A stretch of 64,000 nucleotides of DNA from Rhodopseudomonas palustris (lineage in GTDB: Bacteria; Pseudomonadota; Alphaproteobacteria; Rhizobiales; Xanthobacteraceae). The notes under the pieces are model-generated. The model saw only the letters and a program-made list of their open reading frames with translations, ran no database searches and was not told the DNA's origin. The stretch is taken from positions 351,221 through 415,220 of the forward strand of contig NZ_QKQS01000006.1 in the NCBI RefSeq assembly GCF_003226555.1, written 5' to 3'. This document shows, piece after piece, positions 18,655-34,274 of the stretch. The first letter of the stretch is position 1. Every line of letters starts with the position of its first letter. The position numbers and the translations under genes are program-made.

Positions 18655-19593
18655 CTACGTCCCGTTTCCAGCACCACTCCCCTCACCCTTCCCGAACACC
18701 CGGCTCGCCAGCACATCGCCCGCTTCGATCGTCATGATGTCCTCGGCGGTGAGCGAGCGGTCGAGGTCGGCGATCAGGCGGTTGGCCTGGCGGAGGCGGA
18801 TGCGGTCGAGGGCGTTGCGGATCGAGCGGGCGTTGGCGAACAACGGCTGGGTCTTGCGGATGCCGATGTAGCGCTCGAACGCGGCCTTCGCTTCGGGGGA
18901 GAAGTGATAGTTCTGCTCGGTCAGCATCCCCTCGGCAATTCCCAGCAGTTCACCGTCGGTGTAGTCCGGGAAGTCGATATGGTGGGCGATCCGCGAGCGG
19001 AAGCCGGGATTGCTCTGGAAGAACTTCTCCATCCGGTCGGCATAGCCGGCCAGGATCACCACCAGATCGTCGCGCTGGTTCTCCATCACCTGGAGCAGGA
19101 TCTCGATCGCTTCCTGGCCGTAGTCGCGTTCGTTCTCCGGGCGATACAGATAGTAGGCCTCGTCGATGAACAGCACGCCGCCCATCGCCTTCTTCAGCAC
19201 TTCCTTGGTCTTCGGCGCGGTATGGCCGATATACTGCCCGACCAGTTCGTCGCGGGTCACCGAGACGACATGGCCGCGGCGAACGAAGCCGAGCTTGTGC
19301 AGGATCGAGGCGATGCGCAGCGCCACCGTGGTCTTGCCGGTGCCGGGATTGCCGGTGAACGACATGTGCAAGGTGGGGTTGCCGGTGGCGAGCCCCATCC
19401 GCTTGCGCAGCCGTTCGACCAGCAGCAGCGCCGCAATCTCGCGGATCCTGGTCTTCACCGGCCTCAGCCCGATCAGCTCGCGATCGAGCTGATCCAGCAC
19501 CTCGCCGATGCCGACCTCGTTGAACTCGGCGCGGAGGTCGACGCGCGCGGGCGGCGCGTCGTCTCCGTCGGGCGTCGTTGCGGTCGTGTCCAC
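18655..19593 (-). CDS. cbbX: RuBisCO activase CbbX (AAA+ protein)
   Basis: 312 aa AAA+ ATPase that remodels inhibited red-type RuBisCO by pulling on the CbbL C-terminus. Walker A is [15 protein letters not shown] and Walker [14 protein letters not shown], followed by the sensor/Arg-finger region [21 protein letters not shown]. This length and the N-terminal helix [24 protein letters not shown] match proteobacterial CbbX. It starts at GTG, 2 bases past the cbbS stop, with GGAGG inside the last cbbS codons as ribosome site, so translation is likely coupled. It is the last gene of cbbL-cbbS-cbbX. Confidence 0.97.
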   Translation of the reverse strand: MDTTATTPDGDDAPPARVDLRAEFNEVGIGEVLDQLDRELIGLRPVKTRIREIAALLLVERLRKRMGLATGNPTLHMSFTGNPGTGKTTVALRIASILHKLGFVRRGHVVSVTRDELVGQYIGHTAPKTKEVLKKAMGGVLFIDEAYYLYRPENERDYGQEAIEILLQVMENQRDDLVVILAGYADRMEKFFQSNPGFRSRIAHHIDFPDYTDGELLGIAEGMLTEQNYHFSPEAKAAFERYIGIRKTQPLFANARSIRNALDRIRLRQANRLIADLDRSLTAEDIMTIEAGDVLASRVFGKGEGSGAGNGT

Positions 19594-19595
19594 GA

Positions 19596-20018
19596 TCAGC
19601 CTCCGTAGCGGCGGCCTTCAGGCTTGTCGGCCGAATAGGCGCGCGTGGTGTAACGCATGTTGCGGCCGTCGGACTCCTGACGGTCGAGCCGGAAGCCGGG
19701 CTCGTCCTTCGGGCGGTTGACGATGAACGACAGCCGCACCGATTCCCAGCCGTGCGAAGAATCGAACGCCGACAGCCGGATGTAACGATCGCCGTAGATC
19801 TTGCGGCATTCGTTCAGTTCCATCATCACGCCGGCGGCGTCCTGCAGATCGAACATCGGCAGGCCCCACATGTCCCAATAGGTGTTGCGGGGATGCGGAT
19901 CGTCGGTGAATTCGAGGTTCACCGCCCAGCCCTTGGACAGCGCGTATTGCACCTGGGCGGCGATCTGCTCGTCGGTGAGATCGGGCAGGAACGAGAAACA
20001 GCCTTGGGTCAGTCGCAT
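19596..20018 (-). CDS. cbbS: RuBisCO small subunit (form IC)
   Basis: 140 aa. [22 protein letters not shown] and [28 protein letters not shown] are typical of red-type (IC/ID) small subunits, as is the long C-terminal extension ([16 protein letters not shown]) that forms a beta-hairpin in the holoenzyme channel. The ATG at 20018 is preceded by AAGGAG at good spacing; a longer open frame upstream comes from the repeat and is rejected. It assembles with CbbL as L8S8 for CO2 fixation. Confidence 0.97.
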   Translation of the reverse strand: MRLTQGCFSFLPDLTDEQIAAQVQYALSKGWAVNLEFTDDPHPRNTYWDMWGLPMFDLQDAAGVMMELNECRKIYGDRYIRLSAFDSSHGWESVRLSFIVNRPKDEPGFRLDRQESDGRNMRYTTRAYSADKPEGRRYGG

Positions 20019-20054
20019 GGAATTACTCCTTATATCTTGCCAATCGATGAGACC

Positions 20055-20137
20055 CGTCATTGCGAGCGAAGCGAAGCAATCCAGTGCGTCGAGCACGGAG
20101 CCTGGATTGCTTCGTCGCTTCGCTCCTCGCAATGACG
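20055..20137. repeat. Family B palindromic repeat in the cbbL-cbbS intergenic space
   Basis: An 83-base copy of the CGTCATTGCGAGCG...CTCGCAATGACG element. It begins one base after the cbbL stop codon and occupies most of the 120 bases between cbbL and cbbS. It should form a strong stem-loop in the operon mRNA. Confidence 0.88.
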
Positions 20138-20138
20138 G

Positions 20139-25314
<5,176 letters not shown>

Positions 25315-25318
<4 letters not shown>

Positions 25319-26166
25319 GAGGGCATCGTCGCGCTCGGCTCGAACGCGCAGAAATTCTGAATCATCTGAAACAGTTCGGAGACGTCGAACGACTTCTTGA
25401 AGATTCCGACGGCGCCGGCGTGGCCCAACACCTCACGCGTCAGCGCCTCGGCGGACGCCTTGTCGAAGTCGCGTTCGCTGAGAACCAGCACCGGAATGTT
25501 CGCGGTCTCGGGGATCGAGCGCAGTCTGGTGATCAGGAACTCCGCGCCGCCTTGAGGCATGTAGTAGTCGGTCACGACGACGCTGGGGCTGCGCCGCACC
25601 GCCAGCCGCAACGCCCGTGCCGCATCCGGCGCATAGACGGTCTCGACCCCGAGCTTGTTCAACCGGCTCGCCAGGAACGTGCCGACCTGCTCGTCGTCGT
25701 CGACGATCAGCACGCGCGGCCGGTTCGGCACCAATTCGGGGTGGTCCGCCACGGCGTCGCTGTGCGCGGTGATCGCCACGGCCCGATGCGGGAAGATCTC
25801 GATCAGCGCCGCCTTGAGGTCGGCCCAAAACTCGGGGCCCTTGCGGGCGTAGAACAGCCCCATCGATTCGCAGCGCTCGATCGTGGTTTCGTCGGAGCTG
25901 CCGGTCACGATCAGAATGTCCAACGCCGGACCGCCTTGGTCGAGCAGATGAAACGACGCCGTCAGGCCGTCCAGCTTGGGCATGTTGACGTCGACGATCA
26001 TCAGGTCCGGCGCGGTGCGGCGCGCCTTGAGCAGCATCTGCATGCCATTGCAGGCAGTGTCGACCGCGAAGCCCATTTTCTCGCAGCGGCTCGACAGCAC
26101 CTTGACGACGGCGGGATCGTCGTCGGCGATCAGGATTCTCGGCCGCTTCTCGCTGGACGCATCCAT
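25315..26166 (-). CDS. cbbRR2: Response regulator CbbRR2 (two receiver domains, no output domain)
   Basis: 283 aa consisting of two tandem receiver domains: the first has IADDDPAVV and phospho-acceptor Asp59 (DLMIVDVNMP), the second LIVDDDEQV and Asp200 (SVVVTDYYMP). There is no DNA-binding or enzymatic domain, so it must act through phosphotransfer or protein contact, for example with CbbSR or CbbR. It is the middle gene of cbbRR1-cbbRR2-cbbSR. ATG at 26166 follows GAGGAGAACGTC; the 3' end overlaps the cbbSR start by 4 bases. Confidence 0.9.
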
Positions 26167-26188
26167 GACGTTCTCCTCATCGGTTTCG

Positions 26189-26884
26189 TCACCGTTCCGT
26201 TCGTGCGACGTCGGTCTCCTGCCGAAGCAGATCCAGCAGCGCGTCGAGCAACGGCAGAAGCTGAGACGCAGATTCTCCCTCGCGCGTGACCCGTGTGATG
26301 TCCTTGTCGAGTTGCGCGGCGGCTTCGCTGATCGCGCTCAGGCCGTAGATTCCCGCGACGCCCGCCAGCTTGTGCACCACGTTGCGCAGCACCGGTGAAG
26401 CGGACCCAGCAGCCACCTCGGCGCGCATTGCCGTCAGGCTGGCCGCGTCGGCACGCAGACGCCCGTCGATTCCGACATCCGGCGGCGGCGATGGATCGAG
26501 CATCTCGGCTTCCGCCACATCGAGATATTCACGCACCCGGCTCGCCAGATCGCCGAGCCTGAACGGCTTGACGATGACGCCGACCGCGCCGCGCGACAGA
26601 TATTCGACGAGATTGTCGGTTCCGCCCCGCGCGGTGGTGAACACCACGGGAATGTGAGCCGTGATCTCCGTGTCCCGAAGGCGCGCCAGGACAGCGAAGC
26701 CGTCCATCCCCGGCATCGAGACGTCGCTGAGAATCAGATCGGGCAACCAGTCGGCCGCCGCTGCGACACCTTCGTCGCCGCTGAGAACCCCTTTGGTTTC
26801 CAGCGACGGATCGCGCGACAACACCGACGCGACGATCTTCAACATCGCCGGATCGTCGTCGATTTGCAGGATACGATTCTTCAC
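26189..26884 (-). CDS. cbbRR1: Response regulator CbbRR1 (receiver plus HPt)
   Basis: 231 aa. The N-terminal receiver has LQIDDDPAMLK, phospho-acceptor Asp54 (LILSDVSMPGMDG) and the conserved Lys in VGVIVKPFRL. The C-terminal ~90 residues look like a histidine phosphotransfer domain with His171 in NVVHKLAGVAGIYG. It has no DNA-binding domain, again fitting a CbbR-modulating relay. GTG at 26884 is chosen because GAGGGG precedes it and the receiver starts directly after; the longer frame to 26959 has no receiver homology. It is the first gene of the regulatory operon, divergent from cbbR. Confidence 0.88.
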   Translation of the reverse strand: MKNRILQIDDDPAMLKIVASVLSRDPSLETKGVLSGDEGVAAAADWLPDLILSDVSMPGMDGFAVLARLRDTEITAHIPVVFTTARGGTDNLVEYLSRGAVGVIVKPFRLGDLASRVREYLDVAEAEMLDPSPPPDVGIDGRLRADAASLTAMRAEVAAGSASPVLRNVVHKLAGVAGIYGLSAISEAAAQLDKDITRVTREGESASQLLPLLDALLDLLRQETDVARTER

Positions 26885-27301
26885 GCGAGCCCCCTCGCCG
26901 CTGAAATCACGCTCCCTGCGCGCCGTCGCCCATTGGGGCACACGGTTAGCAGATCCCAAAACTCTGCAATCATCACGCTAACAGAGCGTTATGATACAAT
27001 CGAATCTATCAGCAATCCTGCGACACAGGCCGATTAGTTACTTGTTACTTTCAAATTCTATGATGCATTTCGCGCATTGCTACGTGCTGTTACGAGGAAG
27101 CCGGCGACGGCGAACGACATCCTCATGAGCGTTGTCATTCAAACCTGGTACAATCACGCAGACGCACGAAGGTGACGCACTGCGATCACCGCAGCGCACG
27201 CGCCGGAGGGAGGCCGCGGACGCGACGGCACGCGGCGTTGACGCCCGGTTCGAATTCAATAAAACTTCGCACACGATGGTTGCGGCGAAAGTTTTTGTTA
27301 T
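26885..27301. other. Divergent promoter region between cbbRR1 and cbbR
   Basis: 417 bases without a gene. The half nearest cbbRR1 is unusually AT-rich for this genome, as expected for promoters. The half nearest cbbR is GC-rich and then ends with the inverted repeat at 27261-27295. No ribosome site is visible before the cbbR ATG. Confidence 0.6.
27261..27295. promoter_or_regulatory. Inverted repeat directly upstream of cbbR (candidate autoregulatory operator)
   Basis: AAAACTTCGC (27261-27270) is mirrored, with one extra A, by GCGAAAGTTTT (27285-27295), ending 6 bases before the cbbR ATG. LysR-type regulators commonly bind such dyads next to their own gene. It could instead form an mRNA hairpin. 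Confidence 0.4.
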
Positions 27302-28270
27302 ATGAGTCGGCAGTTCCGGGCGGTCTCGATCCGCCAGTTGCGCGCGCTCGCGGCGCTGGCCGAAACCGGCAGCATGACGGCCGCGGCAGCCAAGCTCAAC
27401 CTGACCCAGCCGGCGGTGACGCTGCAGCTCCGCAATCTGCAGGCACTCGCCGACCTGCCACTGATCCAGCGCAGCAGCGACGGCATGCGGCTGACCGATG
27501 CCGGGCTCGAGGTGCTGGCGCTCAGCGAGCGGATCGAGGCGGCGATTGCGGCTTGCGAGACATCGCTGGAGATGATCGCCGGCAAGACCGCGGGCCGGAT
27601 TTCGATCGGCGCGGTGTCGACCGCGAAATACTTCGTGCCGTTCGCGATCTCCGGCTTCCTCAAGCGCCACCCGAAGATCGACGTACACCTGTCGATCGGC
27701 AATCGTCAGGAGATCGGCGCCGAGCTGCGCAACTACGAGCTCGACATCGCCATCATGGGGCGGCCACCGGTCGATCTCGAAGTCGACGTCCACCTGATCG
27801 GCGACCATCCGCACGTCATCATCGCGCCGACCGCACATCGGCTGGCGCGCAAGGACCACATCGATCCGCGCAAACTGGCGAGCGAGACCTTCGTCACCCG
27901 CGAGCCCGGCTCCGGCACCCGCAGCCTGATGGAGCAGTTCTTCGGCGGCGCCGGGATCAGTCCGGCGATCGGCATGGAGATGAGCAGCAACGAGACCATC
28001 AAGCAGGCGGTGATCGCCGGACTCGGCGTCGCCTTCATCTCGGCCCACACGGTGGCGACCGAGCTCGACGAGCGGCGGCTGGTGATCCTGGACGTCGAGG
28101 GCCTGCCGGTCGTGCGGCAATGGTTCGTGGTCAGCCGCAAGGACAAGGTGCTGCTGCCGCCGGCGCAGGCGATGCTCGACTTTCTCAAGGCGGAGGGACC
28201 GCATTTCCTGCCGCGCACCCATGGCCGAATGCGGCTGACCCGGCCCTCGCCCCGCGGCAAGCGCGGCTGA
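27302..28270 (+). CDS. cbbR: LysR-type regulator CbbR
   Basis: 322 aa. The N-terminal winged HTH reads RQLRALAALAETGSMTAAAA then LTQPAVTLQLRNLQ, the CbbR-type recognition helix, and a periplasmic-binding-protein-like effector domain follows (GRISIGAVSTAKYFVPFAIS; EPGSGTRSLMEQFF). CbbR activates the cbb operon in response to metabolites such as RuBP. Its position, divergent from the CbbRRS genes and close to cbbLSX, supports the name. No Shine-Dalgarno sequence is seen before the ATG, hinting at a short leader or low translation. Confidence 0.93.
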   Translation: MSRQFRAVSIRQLRALAALAETGSMTAAAAKLNLTQPAVTLQLRNLQALADLPLIQRSSDGMRLTDAGLEVLALSERIEAAIAACETSLEMIAGKTAGRISIGAVSTAKYFVPFAISGFLKRHPKIDVHLSIGNRQEIGAELRNYELDIAIMGRPPVDLEVDVHLIGDHPHVIIAPTAHRLARKDHIDPRKLASETFVTREPGSGTRSLMEQFFGGAGISPAIGMEMSSNETIKQAVIAGLGVAFISAHTVATELDERRLVILDVEGLPVVRQWFVVSRKDKVLLPPAQAMLDFLKAEGPHFLPRTHGRMRLTRPSPRGKRG

Positions 28271-28576
28271 AGGGGGCGGGCAGTTCTGATCCGCTGAGCC
28301 CGGCCTTCCGCCGTCGAAAGATTTCCGAAGCTCGGCTATGCAGAAATGCTCCCTCACCTGGATTGCTGCGCAATCCGACCTCTCCCCGCCCTTCGCGGCG
28401 AGAGGTTGGGCCGTGCGCGAGACCGCGACTCTCGAGCGCCCGAGCCAGTGCGGGCTCGGGCGCCGACCGAAGCACAGCTCACTCCCGCTCCCCGCCCTTC
28501 GCGGCGAGAGGGCCGGGCTGAGGAGCGGACACCGCCGCAGCGCAGAGTCTGAAGCGCTGAGTCTGACAAAACAAAA
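28271..28576. other. Repeat-rich intergenic region between cbbR and hemA
   Basis: 306 bases with no supported gene, mainly occupied by the family C repeats at 28349-28410 and 28479-28527. It separates the Calvin-cycle locus from the photosynthesis cluster. Confidence 0.65.
28349..28527. repeat. Two family C palindromic repeats
   Basis: 28349-28410 carries CTCCCTCACCTGGATTGC, TGCGCAATCCGACCTCTCC and CTTCGCGGCGAGAGG, matching the unit at 18595-18650. 28479-28527 repeats the CCCGCCCTTCGCGGCGAGAGGG part. Both can fold into hairpins. Confidence 0.75.
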
Positions 28577-28598
28577 GCGCGCGCCGTGAGGCGCGCGC
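28577..28598 (-). terminator. Rho-independent terminator after hemA (end of bchF-hemA superoperon)
   Basis: GCGCGCGCC / GGCGCGCGC forms a 9-bp stem with a 4-base loop. On the minus strand it is followed by TTTTGTTTTG. It lies 30 bases downstream of the hemA stop. Confidence 0.88.
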
Positions 28599-28627
28599 CA
28601 GTCTTGCTCGGGTCGAACGGTTCGGGC

Positions 28628-29839
28628 TCAGGCGGCCTTGGCGAGGCCGACGCGTGCCCAGATTTCGGCGAGCGCCTGCACCAGATGCTCGATGTCGGCG
28701 TCGGAGTGCTGCGGCGACGGCGTGATCCGCAGCCGCTCGGTGCCGCGCGGCACGGTCGGATAGTTGATCGGCTGCACATAGATGCCGTAGCGGTTGATCA
28801 GCTCGTCGCTGATCTGCTTGCACAACACCGCGTCGCCGACCATCACCGGGACGATGTGGCTCGGATTGCGCATGTGGGCGACGCCGACCTGATCGAGCCG
28901 CATCCGCAGCCGGGCGACGCGATCCTGGTGGCGATCGCGCTCGGCCGAACTCGACCGCACATGACGAACGCTGGCCAGCGCACCGGCGGCAACCGCGGGC
29001 GGCAGCGAGGTCGAGAAGATGAAGCCCGAGGCAAAGCTGCGGACGAAATCGCACAACGCCGCCGAGCCGGTGATGTAGCCGCCGACGATGCCGAACGCTT
29101 TCGCCAGCGTGCCTTCGATCACGGTGAGACGATGGCTGAGGCCTTCGCGGTCGGCGATGCCGCCGCCGTTCGGGCCGTACAGGCCGACGCCGTGAACCTC
29201 GTCCAGATAGGTCATGGCGTTGTGCGCGTCGGCGACGTCGCAGATCTCGGCGATCGGCGCGATGTCGCCGTCCATCGAATACACCGACTCGAACGCCACC
29301 AGCTTCGGCGCGTGCGGATCGAGATCGGCCAGCTTGCGCTCGAGGTCGCGCGGATCATTGTGGGCGAAGATCCGGGTCTCGCTGCGGCTGTGGCGAATGC
29401 CTTCGATCATCGAGGCGTGGTTCAGCTCGTCCGACAGAATCACGCAGCCGGGCATCCGCGACGCCAGCGTCGACAGCGTTGCCCAGTTCGACACGTAACC
29501 CGAAGCGAACAGCAGGCCCGCCTCCTTGCCGTGCAGCGCCGCCAGCTCCTGCTCGAGCAGGACGTGATAATGGTTGGTGCCGGCGATGTTGCGGGTGCCG
29601 CCGGCGCCTGCACCGCAGGAGTCCAGCGCCTCGTGCATCGCCTTCAGCACGTCTGGGTGCTGGCCCATGCCGAGATAATCGTTCGAGCACCACACCGTGA
29701 CTTCGTTGGTGCCTTCGGGCCGATGATGGGTCGCGCGCGGGAACGAGCCGGCATGGCGTTCCAGATCGGCAAACACCCGGTAACGACCCTCGCGATGGAG
29801 GCTTTCGATCTGCCGCTTGAAATAGGCTTCGTAGTTCAT
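28628..29839 (-). CDS. hemA: 5-aminolevulinate synthase
   Basis: 403 aa PLP enzyme condensing glycine and succinyl-CoA to ALA (C4 pathway), the first tetrapyrrole step. [28 protein letters not shown] is the standard HemA N-terminus. [50 protein letters not shown] and the PLP-Lys region [13 protein letters not shown] are visible. It starts inside the puhE stop (ATGA overlap) and is the last gene of the bchF-to-hemA superoperon. This places ALA supply under the same promoter as bacteriochlorophyll synthesis. Another hemA or hemO copy may exist elsewhere. Confidence 0.96.
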   Translation of the reverse strand: MNYEAYFKRQIESLHREGRYRVFADLERHAGSFPRATHHRPEGTNEVTVWCSNDYLGMGQHPDVLKAMHEALDSCGAGAGGTRNIAGTNHYHVLLEQELAALHGKEAGLLFASGYVSNWATLSTLASRMPGCVILSDELNHASMIEGIRHSRSETRIFAHNDPRDLERKLADLDPHAPKLVAFESVYSMDGDIAPIAEICDVADAHNAMTYLDEVHGVGLYGPNGGGIADREGLSHRLTVIEGTLAKAFGIVGGYITGSAALCDFVRSFASGFIFSTSLPPAVAAGALASVRHVRSSSAERDRHQDRVARLRMRLDQVGVAHMRNPSHIVPVMVGDAVLCKQISDELINRYGIYVQPINYPTVPRGTERLRITPSPQHSDADIEHLVQALAEIWARVGLAKAA

Positions 29840-30897
29840 GACGTCCTCCCGTTGAGCGTCGCGGCGGGTTCTGCGACCCGTGCCGATGCCAGGCCGCTCC
29901 GTGGATGCTGCTCCAGGAACGTCTGGCGGAACTGATCTTCCAGCCGCTGCCGGGCGCACACCTGGCGCGCCTTCGGCTGCGCCTCTTCGGCGCGGGCGTT
30001 GGGGACGACGACAAGCTGCGGCGCCGCGGGACGCGTCTCGACCGTGGCCTGCGAATCAGCCGGCTGCGAAGAGCCCTGCGCGGACGCAGCAGCGATGGTG
30101 GCGGAGGGTTTCTGTTCCATGACGATGTTCTCCGGCGAGAAACCTGGACGAATGCCCCAGCTCCACAACGTGATGGCAGGCAGGGGCAGCAGCATGAACC
30201 AATGCTCGACGACACCGAGCGCAAACAGCGTCGACACCAGCGTCAGTCCGACCACTTCAAACGGCGTATCGGCGACTTCCACAATGCGCTGGATCATAAC
30301 CACCAGCACTGCGGTCGCCAGCGTCACCGAAATCGGGAAAAACGCACTGACCGGCTTGCGTGCGAAATAGGTCTTCAGGAACTGAACGGCGTCCGGCATC
30401 AGCTCGTCATTGGTGACGGGTACGCCGAGGAACAGATTGATCTTGGCGCTCTGGCGCAGCACCCACAGCGCCGCATAGGTCCACAGCCCGACCTGATTCT
30501 CCGCGCCAAAGGTCACGGCCAGCACCACCGCGCCGCACGCCAGCAGGCAGATCTCGTGATACAGGATCGCCTGCAGCGCGTAGCTGAAGCGCACAAAGCC
30601 CTTGGCGCCGGGCGGACACGGCTCGGCCCGTGGGCCGGTGAGCCAGCCCGACAGGAACGCGATCTCCTGCGCGCCCCACAGGAAGATGATGCAGCTGAAC
30701 GCCATGTAGGCCGCGCCGACGCTGACGTCGTGCGCGGTGACCGACAGGCCGCACAGCGCGATGGTGAGCATTCCCCCGGCGCACACCGCCCGCAGCAGTT
30801 CAGAGCGGCCGACGCTGCCGACCAGCAGCAGCACCGCACCGGTGGAGAACCACCAGACGAAGGCTGCGAAGATCGGCGGGCCGAGGTAGCTGACCAT
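29836..30897 (-). CDS. puhE: Photosynthetic complex assembly protein PuhE
   Basis: About 353 aa polytopic membrane protein with seven or eight hydrophobic segments, starting [20 protein letters not shown] and including [18 protein letters not shown] ~95-residue Ala/Gln/Pro-rich cytoplasmic tail follows [11 protein letters not shown]. It matches PuhE, whose loss alters photosystem assembly and bacteriochlorophyll regulation in Rhodobacter; its precise role is unsettled. Start ATG 30897 (or GTG 30900) with GAGGGGG upstream. It sits between acsF and hemA, as in other purple alphaproteobacteria. Confidence 0.9.
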   Translation of the reverse strand: MVSYLGPPIFAAFVWWFSTGAVLLLVGSVGRSELLRAVCAGGMLTIALCGLSVTAHDVSVGAAYMAFSCIIFLWGAQEIAFLSGWLTGPRAEPCPPGAKGFVRFSYALQAILYHEICLLACGAVVLAVTFGAENQVGLWTYAALWVLRQSAKINLFLGVPVTNDELMPDAVQFLKTYFARKPVSAFFPISVTLATAVLVVMIQRIVEVADTPFEVVGLTLVSTLFALGVVEHWFMLLPLPAITLWSWGIRPGFSPENIVMEQKPSATIAAASAQGSSQPADSQATVETRPAAPQLVVVPNARAEEAQPKARQVCARQRLEDQFRQTFLEQHPRSGLASARVAEPAATLNGRTS

Positions 30898-30910
30898 CAC
30901 ATCGTCCCCC

Positions 30911-32304
<1,394 letters not shown>

Positions 32305-32306
32305 GC

Positions 32307-32813
32307 TTATTTCGAAGCGCCTTTCTCGGTGAGGTTCTCGTTATTGGAGGTGGTTTGGTCGGTGCCGGTACCGGCAGGCATCAATTGCGAGAAGGCGCGG
32401 AGATTGTCGGCGCCGAACGCATTGAGGTCGATCACTTTGTCGGTGACCGGATCGGTCAGCGTGTACTGACCGTTGACGTAGCGGGCGAGCTTGAACGACG
32501 GCTGCGAGCCGACGCCGGCTTTCTGGCGCTCGCGCGCCAGACCGTGCAGCACCACGCGTACGAAGCCGGACTGGCCCGGCTGCAGCGATTTGAGCAGGCT
32601 GCGATCGGAGGTGCGATACACCAGCACTGCCCCGTCGGGACTGTCTTCGAAATTCAGGTCGAGGCTTTCGACCATCGCCGGAGGGGTCATTCGGGAATGA
32701 CCGACCCCGGTCAGGCGTGCAGTCGCCGCCACGGCAATCGTGAAAAACACGACCGCCGCAGCCGCGATCAAAACACCCTTCGGAACACTGAGATTGTGCG
32801 CGGCCTCGCTCAT
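32307..32813 (-). CDS. puhC: Photosynthetic complex assembly protein PuhC
   Basis: 168 aa with a short cytoplasmic N-terminus, one membrane segment (VLIAAAAVVFFTIAVAATARL) and a periplasmic domain with SLDLNFEDSPDGAVLVYR and GQSGFVRVVLHGLARERQKAG. This layout and the FVRxxLRGLxRER-like motif identify PuhC, needed for efficient RC-LH1 reorganisation in Rhodobacter. It lies between puhB and the 99-aa protein, 12 bases after the puhB stop. The last ~25 residues are polar and variable. Confidence 0.92.
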   Translation of the reverse strand: MSEAAHNLSVPKGVLIAAAAVVFFTIAVAATARLTGVGHSRMTPPAMVESLDLNFEDSPDGAVLVYRTSDRSLLKSLQPGQSGFVRVVLHGLARERQKAGVGSQPSFKLARYVNGQYTLTDPVTDKVIDLNAFGADNLRAFSQLMPAGTGTDQTTSNNENLTEKGASK

Positions 32814-32825
32814 CTCGATCTCCGA

Positions 32826-33488
32826 TTAGGCTATTGCCGTTGCGGTGGAACTCGGCAGCGGTCCGTCTTCTGAGCCGCTGTTGGTGGATTTTACGATCGC
32901 CAGCGCAGAGCTCTCGGTCTGCGCCTTCACCGCTTCCGTCAGCTTGGCAGCGACGGCTTCGACGTCCGGGACCGAATTGAGCATCGGCTCCGGAGTGTTG
33001 ATGTACCAGGGCCGCACATGCGGCCACAGCAGCACGTAGGATGCGCGCTTGTCGTCGATGATCCGCAACGGGATATCGCCGCTGCCGTCGCGATTACGGC
33101 GGAGGTCGGCGTTGGCGATCCTGGTCAACGGGATGTTGATCGTGATCGGCAGCGCCACGCCCATCTGGAGCAGAACGCGCTTTGAGGTGATGGTGTAGCA
33201 ACTCGCCCGGCGGAACAGCCAGACGAGCAGAGCGAGCAGGCCGAGGCCGACCGCCGCCGGGATCAGAAGCATCGACGCGGACGTCAATGCTTCCGCCGGC
33301 GACTGGCCGTTCGACCAGTGCGACCAGGCCTTCCACACGATCAGCAGAGCGAAATAAATCGCCACGGCCCGCATGTGGAAGGACCGGATGGCCAACCCCT
33401 TGTAGGTCGGCTTCCCCTGCCAGATGACGCGCTCTCCCTCCGGCAAGGGCGATGGAAGCTCACGAAACTGGCTGGGGGTGTCCGTCAT
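32826..33488 (-). CDS. puhB: Photosynthetic complex assembly protein PuhB
   Basis: 220 aa. A basic N-terminus with PLPEGERVIWQGKPTYKGLAIRSFHMRAVAIYFALLI is followed by two further hydrophobic segments and a PH-like domain (FRRASCYTITSKRVLLQMGVALPITINIPLTRI). PuhB is a reaction-centre assembly factor, reported as a dimer in the membrane. Its ATG overlaps the puhA stop (ATGA). The C-terminal 40 residues are Ser/Thr/Ala-rich and probably flexible. Confidence 0.93.
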   Translation of the reverse strand: MTDTPSQFRELPSPLPEGERVIWQGKPTYKGLAIRSFHMRAVAIYFALLIVWKAWSHWSNGQSPAEALTSASMLLIPAAVGLGLLALLVWLFRRASCYTITSKRVLLQMGVALPITINIPLTRIANADLRRNRDGSGDIPLRIIDDKRASYVLLWPHVRPWYINTPEPMLNSVPDVEAVAAKLTEAVKAQTESSALAIVKSTNSGSEDGPLPSSTATAIA

Positions 33489-34252
33489 ACCAGCGACTCC
33501 GAACGCAGCGGCGTGGCGTAGAGCGTGCCGGCGCCGTAGTACGCGCAGATCTTGTCTTCTTCGAGCTTGGTGACCTGGTCGCCCTTCGCGATGGTCGGGA
33601 CGCCGGCGAACTGATCGCCGCGGATCGCGTCGACCGACACCTTGCCGAACGGATCGTTGATCAGCGCGAACGGCACCGGGAGCAGCACGCGCTTACGGGT
33701 CTTGGCGACCTCGACCTCGAGGTAGCGGGCGATCACTTCGGCGCGGTCGACCCAAACTTCGGTCACCGTACCACCGACCACACCGTCGCAGCCGACGACC
33801 GGCATACCGACCGGGTTCGGGTCACGCGGGTCGAGGAACATGCCCTTCGCGGCGCGCAGCGGCGCGATGATCGGCAGGTTGTCGAGGCCGAGTTCCGGCA
33901 CGTCGGCACGCTGAGCGTAGGAGCCGGGGCCGACGCCATCGGCGAACGGATTGCCGGTCGGAACGAACGGCGCACCGGGCCACGGCGCGGACGGAGCGAG
34001 CGCCACGTTCGGGCGGTCGTTGCTGGTCGACGGCACGGTCTTGGTCGCGCCACCACGCAGCAGGTAGGTCTTCGGATCCGGCGGCGCAGGCACGCCGACC
34101 TTCGCCAGACGAGTGCCACTGCCCGCATCAGCGACCAGCGGATAGCCCTCGCGCTTGTCTTCCCGGCGGAGATAGAACAGCAAGCCGGCGAAGAAGATCC
34201 AAAATACGTACAGGGTAACCTGTGCTAAGTCCAAATACGCTCCGGGTTGCAT
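33485..34252 (-). CDS. puhA: Reaction centre H subunit
   Basis: 255 aa. A single N-terminal membrane helix (DLAQVTLYVFWIFFAGLLFYLRREDKREGYPL) precedes the large cytoplasmic domain with APLRAAKGMFLDPRDPNPVGMPVVG and GTVTEVWVDRAEVIARYLEVEV, all classical H-subunit features. It caps the PufLM core on the cytoplasmic side and shapes proton uptake to QB. It lies in the bchM-lhaA-puhABC stretch, 22 bases after the lhaA stop. Confidence 0.98.
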   Translation of the reverse strand: MQPGAYLDLAQVTLYVFWIFFAGLLFYLRREDKREGYPLVADAGSGTRLAKVGVPAPPDPKTYLLRGGATKTVPSTSNDRPNVALAPSAPWPGAPFVPTGNPFADGVGPGSYAQRADVPELGLDNLPIIAPLRAAKGMFLDPRDPNPVGMPVVGCDGVVGGTVTEVWVDRAEVIARYLEVEVAKTRKRVLLPVPFALINDPFGKVSVDAIRGDQFAGVPTIAKGDQVTKLEEDKICAYYGAGTLYATPLRSESLV

Positions 34253-34274
34253 GGAACAGACCCCTTCCTCTTAG

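Noticed and set aside
20019-20132. N-terminal extension of cbbS
   Set aside because: The extra codons are the family B repeat; the ATG at 20018 has a good ribosome site and matches the family start.
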